A stretch of DNA of 45,983 nucleotides from Desulfobacula sp. (GCA_013792075.1 VMSR01000029.1:1-45983), one strand, 5' to 3'; counted from the first letter of the stretch, positions 26,303-35,455 are shown. A program made the numbers and translations. The notes: generated by a model from the letters alone, not told the origin.

Positions 26303-27928
26303 CTATTTTTTTGACACCGCATCCATAAGATATTGCCCCAATTGGGTATGGTGGAGAACACCGCTAAAAGGAGCCCGGGCGGCATCTGTTCCCTTTGCAA
26401 ATACAAGGACCGGCGTATTGGTGTGGGCACCGGTATTCCAGACAGCAAGTTGATCCGAAGCCACTGCCAGGGCCAGAAGGGCATGCTGGTTGCTGGTTTT
26501 CTGATAAATATAAAATTCGTCTTTGTTGTCCAGTTTGGGCACCGTCTTTGCGTTAAACCTGCGGTCATCTGCCGCATAAAGGGGATTGTCCTCTGTTTCA
26601 AGGATTCTTTCGGCCTGGGACAGGGTGATGGGAAAATCGGTATACCGATTCACAACCAGGGCCAGGTTTCCGGGGGTTTGTGCCTCTTTTGACAATTGAT
26701 AAAATTTGTCAAAAATATCCCCATAGCTCAGTTTCTGGCTGTAAAGCTTATCCAAAACCCCGGGGTCGCCAAAATTATACCCGGGGTTGTAGACGGTATC
26801 CTTAAACAGTTTACCGGACAATTGCCTTGCCGCGGGCTGGTCCTTGCCCGTATAGCTGAAGCCAAACCCGCCCGTGGTATGGTCGGCCGTGAGGATGATC
26901 AGGGTATCTTCCCGGTTTTCTGCCCAGTTGAGAATATGGTTGACCGTTTCATTGAGCCGGAACATCTCGTGGAGCATGAGCCCGGCATCATTGGAATGGG
27001 CTGCCCAGTCGATTTGCCCCGCCTCAATCATCAGAAAAAAGCCCTGTTCATTTTGGGACAAAATCTCAATGGCCTTGGCCGACATCTCCTTTAACGTCGG
27101 GATGGATCTTTTAGGATCATCCAGGGTGTTGGACACTGCAATGGCATTGGGAAGGGCTGAATCGGAAAACAGGCCCAGCAATTTGCCGGAGGCAGCGTTC
27201 ATCTGCGACCGGTTAAAGGCCAGTTTATATCCTTTTTCCCGGGCGGTTGTTAAAAGATTCCGGCTGTCCTTGCGTTTTGAGCGTATGGGAAATGCCCCCT
27301 GGGTGAGTTTTTCCAGTTCACCCCTGACCCCAGCCTCTTTGGTATTGGCTTCTTCGGGTATCCAGACATCCAGCCCCCCGCCCAGAAGGACATCAGGCCC
27401 AGCCGCCAGCATATCCACGGCAATGGCGGTTTCCATTCCCCGATGGGCCTGGTGGGCGGCAAAGGCGGCAGGAGTGGCATGGGTTATCCGGGTGTCTGTG
27501 ACAAGGCCGGTAGATTTGCCCGCTTGAATGGCCCGCTCAAGAACCGTTATGACCGGATCCCCGTTATAATCCAGGCCGATCATTTCAGAACCCGAAAAAC
27601 GGCCCGTGGCAAGCTGGCTTCCGGAAGCCGCAGAATCCGTGACCAGAACATTGTGGGCATAGGTTAAAGAGACCCCCAGTGACCCGTTTTTATCCATCAT
27701 CCGGTCAAAACAGGTGATCCGGTCTTTGAGTACCGAATGCGGCGCCTGTCTGGCATAGGTCAGCAAAAGCCCCACCTGTTCAGGCCCCATACCATCCCCG
27801 ATAATCAGGATCACATTCTTGGGTTTGACAATGGGAGAAAGGGGCAGCGTTTTCTGTTTCTGGGAACAGGAAAACGCCGGAAATACGAACAAAATTATTG
27901 TAAGTATTGCAACAAGTTTATCTTTCAT
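26303..27928 (-). CDS. Exported alkaline phosphatase
   Basis: This 541-residue protein has an N-terminal signal with a possible lipobox (PAFSC, Cys21), then the alkaline phosphatase fold: LIIGDGMGPEQVGL near 41, the phosphorylated serine in VLVTDSAASGSQLATG (Ser99), ITHATPAAFAAHQAHR near 149, EAGQIDWAAHSND near 300, and ILTADHTTGGFG near 347. These residues ligate two zinc ions and magnesium. It would hydrolyse phosphomonoesters outside the cytoplasm, possibly anchored to a membrane. An insertion of about 110 residues (roughly 370-480) precedes the C-terminal GAHTNTPVLVFAKG zinc-binding histidine. No Pho box was looked for successfully. Confidence 0.9.
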   Translation of the reverse strand: MKDKLVAILTIILFVFPAFSCSQKQKTLPLSPIVKPKNVILIIGDGMGPEQVGLLLTYARQAPHSVLKDRITCFDRMMDKNGSLGVSLTYAHNVLVTDSAASGSQLATGRFSGSEMIGLDYNGDPVITVLERAIQAGKSTGLVTDTRITHATPAAFAAHQAHRGMETAIAVDMLAAGPDVLLGGGLDVWIPEEANTKEAGVRGELEKLTQGAFPIRSKRKDSRNLLTTAREKGYKLAFNRSQMNAASGKLLGLFSDSALPNAIAVSNTLDDPKRSIPTLKEMSAKAIEILSQNEQGFFLMIEAGQIDWAAHSNDAGLMLHEMFRLNETVNHILNWAENREDTLIILTADHTTGGFGFSYTGKDQPAARQLSGKLFKDTVYNPGYNFGDPGVLDKLYSQKLSYGDIFDKFYQLSKEAQTPGNLALVVNRYTDFPITLSQAERILETEDNPLYAADDRRFNAKTVPKLDNKDEFYIYQKTSNQHALLALAVASDQLAVWNTGAHTNTPVLVFAKGTDAARAPFSGVLHHTQLGQYLMDAVSKK

Positions 27929-28214
27929 CTGCTGTTTATCCTTATCTCCTGCCTATATCCCACTGGCGGTTAAATTAAAAAGTGTATTGTTTTTTTTCTT
28001 GTTTGTAAACGGATACTTGGTCCTGATTCAGGGCCAACGCATGCACTTTATAGCGGTATAGTTGTCCATGATACCTGCAACCCGGCCAGGGCCTATCCCT
28101 CATGGGACACCCAATCCTTTTAATCTTCCACTTCAGCACGTATGTTTTGGAATTAAGATTAAGGTTCCCCTCTGGTCTCTGTTGGTAATATATCAGTTGA
28201 GTACATTGCAACTA

Positions 28215-28391
28215 GTTCCGGTTGGATTGCCTTGGCGGCGCATTTTAGGACAGGTTGTTACAGGCTCTGGTGGACGTAACGTTAAGTGGCGGGAATTGTT
28301 TGAGCGCAGCGAGTTTTTCCGCCACAAGTGCAGTCCACCTAGAGCCTGTCACCTGGCCTATCCAGCGACAGAAAGGCACACCGACCGGAAC
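28215..28391. repeat. 177-bp nested imperfect palindrome
   Basis: Successive stems pair inward: GTTCCGGTTGG (28215-28225) with CCGACCGGAAC (28381-28391, one mismatch); TGCCTT (28228-28233) with AAGGCA (28373-28378); CAGGT (28251-28255) with ACCTG (28351-28355); 28260-28275 with 28333-28349 (16 bp, one extra T at about 28340); GTGGCGG (28286-28292) with CCGCCAC (28319-28325). The tip contains TTTGAGCGCAGCGAGTTT. It could be a miniature mobile element, or a structured RNA. No target duplication was recognised. Confidence 0.6.
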
Positions 28392-28603
28392 GGGTATAAG
28401 GCTGGTTATTAAAAAGCTAGATGCGATTGCTCTGGGTCCTGATTTTCCCTTATCTTTAAAGGGGGCGAAACTGCAACAGATCAAGTCTTAATTATCCGAC
28501 CCTTTGTTTCCCAATGGGACTTGCATCCAATTCATTTTTTTTTCAGTGAAATAAGCCACTGAAATTAAAAGGAAATAAATATATTATTTTAATCTTTTAA
28601 CTT

Positions 28604-28619
28604 TGGCATAGGCCTTGCT
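28604..28619 (+). promoter_or_regulatory. Sigma-54 promoter before the FmdB gene
   Basis: TGGCATAGGCCTTGCT fits the -24/-12 consensus with one change in the -24 box and correct spacing. Transcription would start near 28630, about 40 bases before the ATG at 28669. No adjacent enhancer-binding protein gene is present and no enhancer repeat was identified. Confidence 0.6.
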
Positions 28620-28668
28620 ATTTACAGCCCAGTAAACTTAAAATCATTTATAGCCAAAAGGTAGGAAT

Positions 28669-28926
28669 ATGCCCATTTTTGAATTTAAATGCAAGGACTG
28701 TGGCAAGACCTGCGAACTCATAGTGTTCGGGTCCGAAGATACCCCCACCTGCAGTTTTTGCAACAGCCCCCACTTGGAAAAACTATTGTCTGCCCATGCC
28801 GCGGTATCCGGGCTGGTTAAACACACCATGCCAGGGCTTGGAGACACCGGTTGCTGCGGATCAACCCCGGGTCAGGCACCCAATTGTGCCGGCCCCGGCA
28901 GTTGTTGCGGGAGAAATATGGACTGA
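28669..28926 (+). CDS. FmdB-family zinc-ribbon protein
   Basis: This 85-residue protein starts with the FmdB-type zinc ribbon: FKCKDCGKTCELI (CxxC near 8-11) and PTCSFCNSPHLEKLLS (CxxC near 28-31). The C-terminal tail is rich in Gly and Cys (GCCGSTPGQAPNCAGPGSCCG), as in many anaerobe homologues. The name comes from a regulator of formamidase, but for most members the function is unknown. A GTAGGAAT ribosome site precedes the ATG. It lies behind a sigma-54 promoter and ahead of an overlapping frame for a NifU-like fragment. Confidence 0.85.
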   Translation: MPIFEFKCKDCGKTCELIVFGSEDTPTCSFCNSPHLEKLLSAHAAVSGLVKHTMPGLGDTGCCGSTPGQAPNCAGPGSCCGRNMD

Positions 28927-29062
28927 GGAGCTGGCAGATATCACTGGAGAAGATGTTCTCAACGCAATTGGCCAGCTGCCTGAAGGGGAACAACTCTGCG
29001 CTTTTCTTGCAGCCCAGACCATTCAGGATGCAGTGACCCACTTTATGAATGCCGGTAAATAA
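28886..29062 (+). CDS. Short frame resembling the C-terminal end of a NifU/IscU-type scaffold
   Basis: The last 45 or so residues (ELADITGEDVLNAIGQLPEG, then EQLCAFLAAQTIQDAVTHF) resemble the closing helix region of NifU/IscU-type iron-sulfur scaffolds, including the final LC position. The frame overlaps the FmdB gene in another register. An in-frame GTG at 28886 gives 58 residues; no good ribosome site is seen there, and a TGAGGAG straddles the FmdB stop. It may be a small gene with an unusual start, or the remains of a larger gene lost by frameshift. A terminator follows at 29190. Confidence 0.4.
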   Translation: MPAPAVVAGEIWTEELADITGEDVLNAIGQLPEGEQLCAFLAAQTIQDAVTHFMNAGK

Positions 29063-29189
29063 ACCTTAACCGCATTCTCCCTTTCCATTTTAACGTGTTG
29101 CTCTGACTCCGGCTGCCCAAACAGCTTTAAAAAAATCAGAAGAACGGCCTGCCATTGACAGCTCCTGCCGAATCCGTCATAAAGGAGAA

Positions 29190-29222
29190 AAGTCCGCTTC
29201 AAACAGAAAGCGGGCTTTTTTT
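29190..29222 (+). terminator. Rho-independent terminator after the FmdB unit
   Basis: AAGTCCGCTT (29190-29199) pairs with AAGCGGGCTT (29208-29217) with one G-T pair, followed by a T-run. It separates the FmdB unit from the MATE gene and argues against MATE starts upstream of 29223. Confidence 0.8.
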
Positions 29223-29241
29223 ATGGAGCGTAACAAGGTGT

Positions 29242-30606
29242 ATGGAAAAATATTTTAATCAGATCAATATCCGCTTTATCCGTCTGCTGTTCAAGCTGGC
29301 ATTGCCCATTGCATTGCAGACCTTTCTGGGGTCCTCCATGGCCCTTGTCGATACATTGATGATCGGGCAATTGAATGAAGCGGCCATTGCCGCCGTCGGC
29401 ATTGCCAATCAATTTGTCTTTATCTTCATGGTCCTGCAGTTCGGAATTCACGGAGGAGTGGCCATTTTTACCGCCCAATACTGGGGAAGAGGGGATCTGG
29501 TCAATGTCAAAAAACTTTCAGGAATAGGGCTAATGACCGGACTTGCCCTGGGGGCCGTGTTTACATTTGCAACAATGGTCATCCCCGATGCCATGATAGA
29601 ATTGTTTTCAAAGGACACCCGGGTCATTGGTCTGGGGTCTGAATATTTATGGATTGTCGGTTTCAGTTTTGGGATATCGGTATTCACCTTTTCCTATATG
29701 AACAATTTGAGAAGCATGGAGATTGTCAAGGCCCCCATGTACGCAAGCTTGATAGCCGTGGTCCTCAATGTGGCCCTCAATTACATGCTGATATTCGGCA
29801 AAATGGGATTTCCGGCCATGGGCGTCAATGGGGCTGCCATTGCCACCTGTATTTCAAAATTTATCGAAGGGTTTGCCCTCATGGCCATGGTCCATTGGAA
29901 AAAATATCCCATTGCGGCCAGTATTGCGGAAATGCTTGATTTTGATGCGGCCTTTGCCAAACGTGTGCTCAAGACCTGCTGGCCTGTTTTTTTAAATGAA
30001 TTGGTATGGGTGAGCGGGGTCAGTATTTACAATATCGTTTATGCAAGGATCGGTACAGAATCCATTGCTGCGGTGAATATTGTGGTATCCATTGAAAACT
30101 TCATCCTTATTCCGTTTTTCGGCATGTTTTATGCCGGTTCCACCATCATCGGCAACAGCATTGGCGCAGGCAGACCAAAGGATGCCTATTTGTACGGCAA
30201 GTTTCTTTTGGCCATTCAATTTTCCATGGGAATCCTGGCCGGCGGATTGATGATCCTGTCCAGGGATACGATTCTGTCATTTTACAATCTCTCGGAAGGC
30301 GCTTACCGCAACGCCTATCACCTGATGTTTGTGTCCGGCATCATTCTGTGTGTAAAGATTACCAATTTCACAAATATTGTTTCTGTATTACGGGGAGGGG
30401 GAGATACCCGGTTCGGGTTTTTCCTGGACCTGACCGGAGTCTGGTGCATCGGGATTCCCATTGCCTTTTTTGCTGCCTTTTATTTTCACCTGCCCGTTTA
30501 CTGGGTCATGGCCCTGGTTGTGACAGAAGAAATTTATAAACTGGGCCTGGGAATTCCCCGATTTTTCTCCCGCAAATGGATAAAAAACCTGGCCGACCAA
30601 ACCTGA
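29242..30606 (+). CDS. MATE-family multidrug or metabolite exporter
   Basis: This 454-residue polytopic membrane protein has the MATE sequence pattern: LFKLALPIALQTFLGSSMALVDTLMIGQLNEAAIAAVGIANQ in the first half and the matching repeat VFLNELVWVSGVSIYNIVYARIGTESIAAVNIV in the second half. About 12 membrane helices are expected. Such transporters export drugs or metabolites in exchange for Na+ or H+. The start is ATG 29242, because a terminator occupies 29190-29222 inside the longer open frame; an AAGG lies three bases upstream of the ATG and GGAG is 13 bases away. It converges on the ABC permease gene, 11 bases apart. Confidence 0.9.
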   Translation: MEKYFNQINIRFIRLLFKLALPIALQTFLGSSMALVDTLMIGQLNEAAIAAVGIANQFVFIFMVLQFGIHGGVAIFTAQYWGRGDLVNVKKLSGIGLMTGLALGAVFTFATMVIPDAMIELFSKDTRVIGLGSEYLWIVGFSFGISVFTFSYMNNLRSMEIVKAPMYASLIAVVLNVALNYMLIFGKMGFPAMGVNGAAIATCISKFIEGFALMAMVHWKKYPIAASIAEMLDFDAAFAKRVLKTCWPVFLNELVWVSGVSIYNIVYARIGTESIAAVNIVVSIENFILIPFFGMFYAGSTIIGNSIGAGRPKDAYLYGKFLLAIQFSMGILAGGLMILSRDTILSFYNLSEGAYRNAYHLMFVSGIILCVKITNFTNIVSVLRGGGDTRFGFFLDLTGVWCIGIPIAFFAAFYFHLPVYWVMALVVTEEIYKLGLGIPRFFSRKWIKNLADQT

Positions 30607-30617
30607 CCGCCCATGGA

Positions 30618-33173
30618 TCAGGTATTTTTCAGAAGCGTGACCGGTTTTGTGTTCATGACCTTCCAGGAGCCGGTCAGGGCGGTTCCCATGCAGACGCCTG
30701 TGGTCAGAATGAGAATCATAAGACAGGCCAGAAGGTCGAATCGCCAGAGGCTGTCAAAAAAATACCAGGCAATGGCCCTGGAAAACCCGAAACTCAAAAC
30801 AAGGGCAACCAGGGAAGCGGTAAATCCGATAAACCCGAACTCCAGAAGGGTAATGCCCCGGATCATGTCAAAATCGGCTCCCAGCACCTTTAAAAGCGTA
30901 ACCTGGCGTTCATTTTTCCGGGCTTCATGGCGGACAATGGAGAAAATGGAAACAAGGCCGGCGGCAATGGCCAGCCAGGCCATGAACCGTATGGACAGGG
31001 AAAGCCGGTCACTGATATCCAGAAGGGTTCCGGCCATCTGGGTCACATCAATGATGGAAATATTGGGAAAAGCGGTTACAATCTTATTTTTCAAGTTTTG
31101 GCGGTCTTCCGGGGCCACCCGTGAAATCGCCGCCAGATAGGTCTTGGGTGCATCATTTAAGACCCCGTCCTGGAAGAGCAGATAAAAATTGGGCTGAAAA
31201 CTGTTCCAGCGAACCTTGCGGATATTGACCACCCTTCCCTCCAGGGAGATACCCTGGATGTCAATTCCCAGGATATCCCCTATGGACAGGCTATGTTCTT
31301 CGGCAAAGGACTTGGCAACAGAAATCTCAAAGGGCAGACCTGCCTCAAAGTCCCAGGGAGTCTGGGACAGCGCTTTTCCCTGGACAATGGTTTCCGAAAC
31401 ATCCAGAAGGCTGCGATAGGAAAAATTAAACTCCAGCCGTCTTCCCCGGGGCCGGACACCCGAGCCTTTCTCCGCCTTCTCTCCATAAAACGCTTGTTTG
31501 TTCTTCAGGAGAATCCGTCCCCGGACCATGGGAGAGATATTGGCCAGATCCGCATCTTCCTGCCCGATAAACGCCATAAAGGGCTTTTTTTGTTCTTCCT
31601 GGATATCCACCAGGAAAAAAACCGGAATTTTCAGACCTTCGGGCCGCATGATCTCCGTCTGCAGCCCCTTTTGCACCTGGGGAATAATGGAAATCAAAAA
31701 AGTGCCCATGGCAATGGTGACAAAACAGGACAAAGAAGACCACTTGTTTCGGTACAGGTTCCGGAAAGCGATTTTTGCCACCAGATGCCGGGTGCCGAAA
31801 AAAAATTTGCACCCGGAAAAAACACACCAGCCCATTCCGGCCAAAAAGACCATGGCCAAAAGAAAGCCAAGGGCGAAAATACTTCCGTTTACCATGGAAC
31901 CGGCCACTGCAATACAGACCAGAAAAAAAGCGCCAAGTCCGGGCAAAAAACCGATCCCCTGCCAGAATGCCATCCGAAGATTTCCTTGTCCGGCATCTCC
32001 TTTGAGCAAGTGCAATGGTTTTACCCCAAAAATACGGACAAATACGGGCAAGCAGAAAAAAAGACTGCCGACCATGCCCATGCCCACTGCCAATACAAAG
32101 GTGGCAGGATCTGTGGAAAGCCGGATATCCGCAGGAATCAACCCCTTAAAAATAACAGGAAATGCGGGAACCAGGAACAAAGAGAGAAGGACGGCCAGAA
32201 AAGAGGCCAGGGCCCCGAGGGCGATGAGCTGAACGCTCACATACAGATAAATCTCTGATTGCTTTGCCCCGATACTCATGAGAATCGCCATCTCCCGCTG
32301 CTTCATGTTCAGATATCCCCGGAACAGATAGGCCGTGGCAATACCCGCCAGAAACAGGGCCACAATACTGGTAAGGCCCAGGTAGCCGGTAAAATACCCG
32401 GTAATCTTCCCAAGCCGGTTGTTCACATCCCGGCTGCCATAGACACTGACCCGGGGCTGGCCCTGGGAATTATCGGAAAACCCCTGGCCCAGGCGCTCAA
32501 CCAACTTGGAAATATCGGTTCCCGGGCTGAACCGATAATAATACAGATACCGGATTCTGCTGCCGAAGCGGATCAAACCGGTTTCTTCCAATTGCCCCAT
32601 GCCCATATAAATTTTAGGGGCCAGCTCAACCGCAGTCAACGATCTGTCTGGATCTTTTTTAAAAAAATCCTGGACATAAAAGTGTTTATTGCCCAGTGCA
32701 AGGGAGGTATCCACAGAAGCGTTATCCCCTATGCCCAGAGCATGGGCCGTATCCCGGGTCATGAACAGACCGGGATTTTTCTGGATATCTTTTTGGAAAC
32801 CCCCGCCCTCAAGCAAAAAACTGCCGTACAGGGGATAGGCGTCGTCAATGGCCATCACCATTACCAGGCGGGCATTGTCCGCGGTCCTGACCATGGTGTA
32901 AAACCGGACAAGCCGGGCATGGGCCGTGGTATCCTTTCCCATGATCCCGTCTGCCAGGGCAAGTTCTGACGGCGTCAAGGGGCTGTTGGCCGACAACACC
33001 AGGTCTGCTGTTAAGATTTCCTTTAAATTTTCATCCAGGTGCCGGTCCAGGGAACTGCCAAAGGAATGGATGGCAATAAACCCGGCAAGGCCCAGGGCAA
33101 GGTTGACCATGAAAAAAAAGGCAAAGCCTTTGTTTTCCATCAGCTCCCGGATGCCCAATCGAATCCAGAGCAT
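30618..33173 (-). CDS. FtsX-like ABC transporter permease (YbbP-like)
   Basis: This 851-residue protein has a membrane segment at about 16-36, a large periplasmic domain, and two FtsX-type permease modules: about 270-420 with IVALFLAGIATAYLFRGYLNMKQREMAILMSIGAK, and about 730-851 with RHEARKNERQVTLLKVLGAD. Ten membrane segments fit the YbbP arrangement. With the ATPase before it, it would form a MacB/Lol-type ABC complex that acts on envelope substrates. The ATPase, permease and TesA-like esterase together match the Escherichia coli tesA-ybbA-ybbP neighbourhood. Its ATG overlaps the ATPase stop by one base. Confidence 0.9.
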   Translation of the reverse strand: MLWIRLGIRELMENKGFAFFFMVNLALGLAGFIAIHSFGSSLDRHLDENLKEILTADLVLSANSPLTPSELALADGIMGKDTTAHARLVRFYTMVRTADNARLVMVMAIDDAYPLYGSFLLEGGGFQKDIQKNPGLFMTRDTAHALGIGDNASVDTSLALGNKHFYVQDFFKKDPDRSLTAVELAPKIYMGMGQLEETGLIRFGSRIRYLYYYRFSPGTDISKLVERLGQGFSDNSQGQPRVSVYGSRDVNNRLGKITGYFTGYLGLTSIVALFLAGIATAYLFRGYLNMKQREMAILMSIGAKQSEIYLYVSVQLIALGALASFLAVLLSLFLVPAFPVIFKGLIPADIRLSTDPATFVLAVGMGMVGSLFFCLPVFVRIFGVKPLHLLKGDAGQGNLRMAFWQGIGFLPGLGAFFLVCIAVAGSMVNGSIFALGFLLAMVFLAGMGWCVFSGCKFFFGTRHLVAKIAFRNLYRNKWSSLSCFVTIAMGTFLISIIPQVQKGLQTEIMRPEGLKIPVFFLVDIQEEQKKPFMAFIGQEDADLANISPMVRGRILLKNKQAFYGEKAEKGSGVRPRGRRLEFNFSYRSLLDVSETIVQGKALSQTPWDFEAGLPFEISVAKSFAEEHSLSIGDILGIDIQGISLEGRVVNIRKVRWNSFQPNFYLLFQDGVLNDAPKTYLAAISRVAPEDRQNLKNKIVTAFPNISIIDVTQMAGTLLDISDRLSLSIRFMAWLAIAAGLVSIFSIVRHEARKNERQVTLLKVLGADFDMIRGITLLEFGFIGFTASLVALVLSFGFSRAIAWYFFDSLWRFDLLACLMILILTTGVCMGTALTGSWKVMNTKPVTLLKNT

Positions 33174-33835
33174 CAGACCAGACAGCCTTGATCAAGGGTT
33201 CGGATCTTCTGGCATTGGCGGGCAAGGTTTGGGTTGTGGGTCACCAGAATCAGGCTTTTCTTTTCCTTTTCCACCAGATCGAACAATAGTTGGGCCACTT
33301 TTTCCCCGGTTGCAATATCCAGGTTTCCCGTGGGCTCATCTGCCAGCAACAGGGCGGGCTTGATGACCAGAGCCCGGGCAATGGCCACCCGCTGGCATTC
33401 TCCTCCGCTGAGCTGTCCGGGCAGATGATGCTGGCGATCGCTTAACCCCACCTGCTCCAGCAGGAGGTCGGTCCGTTCTTTAATGCAGTCCTGCCGGAGA
33501 ATCTCCAGGGGCAGACTGATATTTTCCCTGGCAGACAAATGGGGCATCAGATGAAACTGCTGGAAAATCATCCCGATCTTCAGCGCCCTGTACCGGGCAA
33601 GAAGGCTTTCCTTCATGGCGGACAAATCCTGCCCCTCCAGAATCACCTGGCCTGAGTCCGGATTGTCCAGGCCTGCAATCAGGGAAAGAAGGGTGGTTTT
33701 TCCGCTGCCCGACTGACCGACGATGGCAGTGGTTTCACCGGCATCCAGCGTGAAGCTCACTTGCTTTAAAACCGCAAGGGGCTGGGACCTTACCTGGTGA
33801 AAGGATTTACAAACTGCCTTGATCTCAAGTATCAT
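33173..33835 (-). CDS. ABC transporter ATP-binding protein (YbbA/LolD-like)
   Basis: This 220-residue ATPase carries Walker A GQSGSGKTTL near 39-48, Q-loop, the LSGGECQR signature near 140, Walker B LLLADEPTGNLD near 157-168, and the H-loop in LVTHN near 198. It belongs to the LolD/MacB/YbbA branch, which works with FtsX-type permeases. Its start overlaps the esterase stop by four bases (ATGA) and its stop overlaps the permease start by one base, so the three genes are one translational unit. Confidence 0.93.
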   Translation of the reverse strand: MILEIKAVCKSFHQVRSQPLAVLKQVSFTLDAGETTAIVGQSGSGKTTLLSLIAGLDNPDSGQVILEGQDLSAMKESLLARYRALKIGMIFQQFHLMPHLSARENISLPLEILRQDCIKERTDLLLEQVGLSDRQHHLPGQLSGGECQRVAIARALVIKPALLLADEPTGNLDIATGEKVAQLLFDLVEKEKKSLILVTHNPNLARQCQKIRTLDQGCLV

Positions 33836-34470
33836 AATTGCTCCAGAATATAGGGAAAAACCGTGGCTGCAATGATTTTGTGTCCTTCCTGGTTGGGATG
33901 GATGCCGTCGGCCTGGTTCAGGGACGCTTTGCCTGCAACATCCTTTAATAAAAAAGGAATAAAAGACAGGTGATATTTTTCTGCCAGCGCCACAAACACC
34001 TTGGCAAAATCATTTGAATACTCCGGCCCGTAATTGGGTGGAATTTTCATGCCGGCCAGAACAACCCGGATATGGTTCTTTTTTGCCAGGACAATGGTCT
34101 TGTCCAGATTTTGGGCCATTTCATCAGTAGAAAGCCCCCGCAAGCCGTCATTGGCTCCCAGGGCCAGCACCAGAATTTTTGGCTTTGCCCTTAAAAACCA
34201 CTTGAGCCGGGAAAGCGCCCCTGCGGTTGTGGAACCGCTGATACTGCCGTTGGTAATTTTAACGCTGTAATCCCCCCGGACTTTGAGCATATCTTCAATC
34301 AAGGCCGGGTAGGCCTGTTCCGGTTCCACCCCCAGTCCTGCGGTAATGGAATCCCCAAGGAACAAAACTTGGATCTGGCCCTCCTGGGCCCAGGAGACAG
34401 ATGCAGACGGGGACAAAGCATAGGTAAACCATATAAAAAAAACGAAAACAAATCCTTTGAAAAGTTTCAT
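33832..34470 (-). CDS. tesA: Exported GDSL esterase/lysophospholipase (TesA-like)
   Basis: This 212-residue protein has a signal peptide (about 1-28, cleavage near SWA-QE). The SGNH hydrolase blocks are complete: FLGDSITAGLG (catalytic Ser near 41), the Gly block in SGSTTAGAL, LGANDGLRGL (Asn), and DGIHPNQEGH (catalytic Asp-His). It would hydrolyse acyl esters, thioesters or lysophospholipids in the periplasm. As in E. coli, it sits with a YbbA/YbbP-type ABC transporter, here in the same direction and with a four-base overlap. RarD precedes it by six bases. Confidence 0.9.
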   Translation of the reverse strand: MKLFKGFVFVFFIWFTYALSPSASVSWAQEGQIQVLFLGDSITAGLGVEPEQAYPALIEDMLKVRGDYSVKITNGSISGSTTAGALSRLKWFLRAKPKILVLALGANDGLRGLSTDEMAQNLDKTIVLAKKNHIRVVLAGMKIPPNYGPEYSNDFAKVFVALAEKYHLSFIPFLLKDVAGKASLNQADGIHPNQEGHKIIAATVFPYILEQL

Positions 34471-34476
34471 GGGGTG

Positions 34477-35361
34477 CTAATTTCCTGTTTTTTGTTTTTT
34501 CCGGACCATGGACTCCCCGGTATAAAGGACCACCCCGATCCAGATACACCCAAAGGTGATCAAATTGTGGCGGGTAAAGGGTTCTTTGTAAACAAACACG
34601 CCCAGGGTAAAGGCAATGGAAGGCGCCAGATATTGCAGGATACCAACAGTTGAAAGATTAAGCCTTTTGGCCGCTGCTGCAAACCACAGCAATGGCAGGC
34701 TGGTGACAACCCCTGCCCCGATCATCCAGAACGTTAATATCGGATCCTTCATAAAAGCACTGCCGGCGATTGTCAGCTTGAAGAGAATATACGCCAGGGC
34801 CGGGACAAACAAAACAATGGTCTCGATGAACAGACCGGGGATGGCGGCTGCGGCAATCTTTTTCCGGGCATATCCGTAAAAGGCAAAGCTCAGGGCCAGG
34901 GTCAGGGCGAACAGGGGCAGACTCCCATAGGACACCAGCGAATACCCCACGCCGGCCAGGGCAAAAAGGACGGCAACAAACTGCTGGCGGCTGAAAGTCT
35001 CCCCCAATAAAAGATATCCGATCAGCACATTGATCATGGGATTGATATAATACCCCAGACTTGTCTCCACCACCCGGCCCGAGTTCACGGCCCAGATATA
35101 GACAAACCAGTTTGCCCCGATCAGCAGCCCGCTGAGGATAAGGCCCTTTAATTTTCCGGGTGTTTTAACCAGATCGCCCACCTCTTCCCATCTTCTCTGG
35201 AGGCAGATAATCAGGCCCAAAAAAATGCAGGACCAGACAATTCGATGGCAAAGAATCTCAAAGGGGCCGACCGCCTGGAGCTGTTTCCAATAAGCCGGCA
35301 GAAATCCCCATGCCGTAAACGCAGCCAACCCGAACAGGACGCCGCCAAGTTTTTGATTCAT
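34477..35361 (-). CDS. rarD: RarD/EamA-family drug-metabolite transporter
   Basis: This 294-residue membrane protein has about ten helices in two EamA repeats and the RarD sequence FLPAYWKQLQAVGPFEILCHRIVWS near 19-43 and GYYINPMINVLIGYLLLGE near 100. I place the start at the ATG at 35361, preceded by GGGGAG; the open frame extends to 35415 but the extra residues are not conserved. The substrate of RarD is unknown. It is the first gene of the minus-strand unit that continues into the TesA-like esterase. Confidence 0.9.
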   Translation of the reverse strand: MNQKLGGVLFGLAAFTAWGFLPAYWKQLQAVGPFEILCHRIVWSCIFLGLIICLQRRWEEVGDLVKTPGKLKGLILSGLLIGANWFVYIWAVNSGRVVETSLGYYINPMINVLIGYLLLGETFSRQQFVAVLFALAGVGYSLVSYGSLPLFALTLALSFAFYGYARKKIAAAAIPGLFIETIVLFVPALAYILFKLTIAGSAFMKDPILTFWMIGAGVVTSLPLLWFAAAAKRLNLSTVGILQYLAPSIAFTLGVFVYKEPFTRHNLITFGCIWIGVVLYTGESMVRKKQKTGN

Positions 35362-35455
35362 GTCTTCTCCCCATCGCAAAAAACATAAGTGTACCAACAA
35401 AGAGCGTATTGGCAATCAAAAAATGCGTTGCCCATAAAAAAAAGAATAGGACCGC

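Larger units (their letters stand above)
27929..28668. other. Long non-coding gap with nested palindrome and sigma-54 promoter
   Basis: No convincing gene is seen in these 740 bases. The section 28215-28391 is a nested palindrome and 28604-28619 is a sigma-54 promoter, both listed separately. Short frames across it, including one encoding RELFERSEFF, are produced by the palindrome and show no coding character. The rest is AT-rich, especially 28500-28600. Confidence 0.6.

Noticed and set aside
28215-28391. Integron attC site
   Set aside because: The bulged palindrome is similar in shape and a GTTAAGT occurs at 28281, but no matching RYYYAAC partner, integrase or gene cassette was found.
28062-28412. 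A 116-codon frame containing RELFERSEFF
   Set aside because: The sequence is generated by the palindrome; such short motifs recur in spurious frames over repeats.
31293-32258. A 321-codon plus-strand frame
   Set aside because: It lies entirely opposite the FtsX-type permease and is its shadow; composition is His/Pro/Lys-rich without domains.
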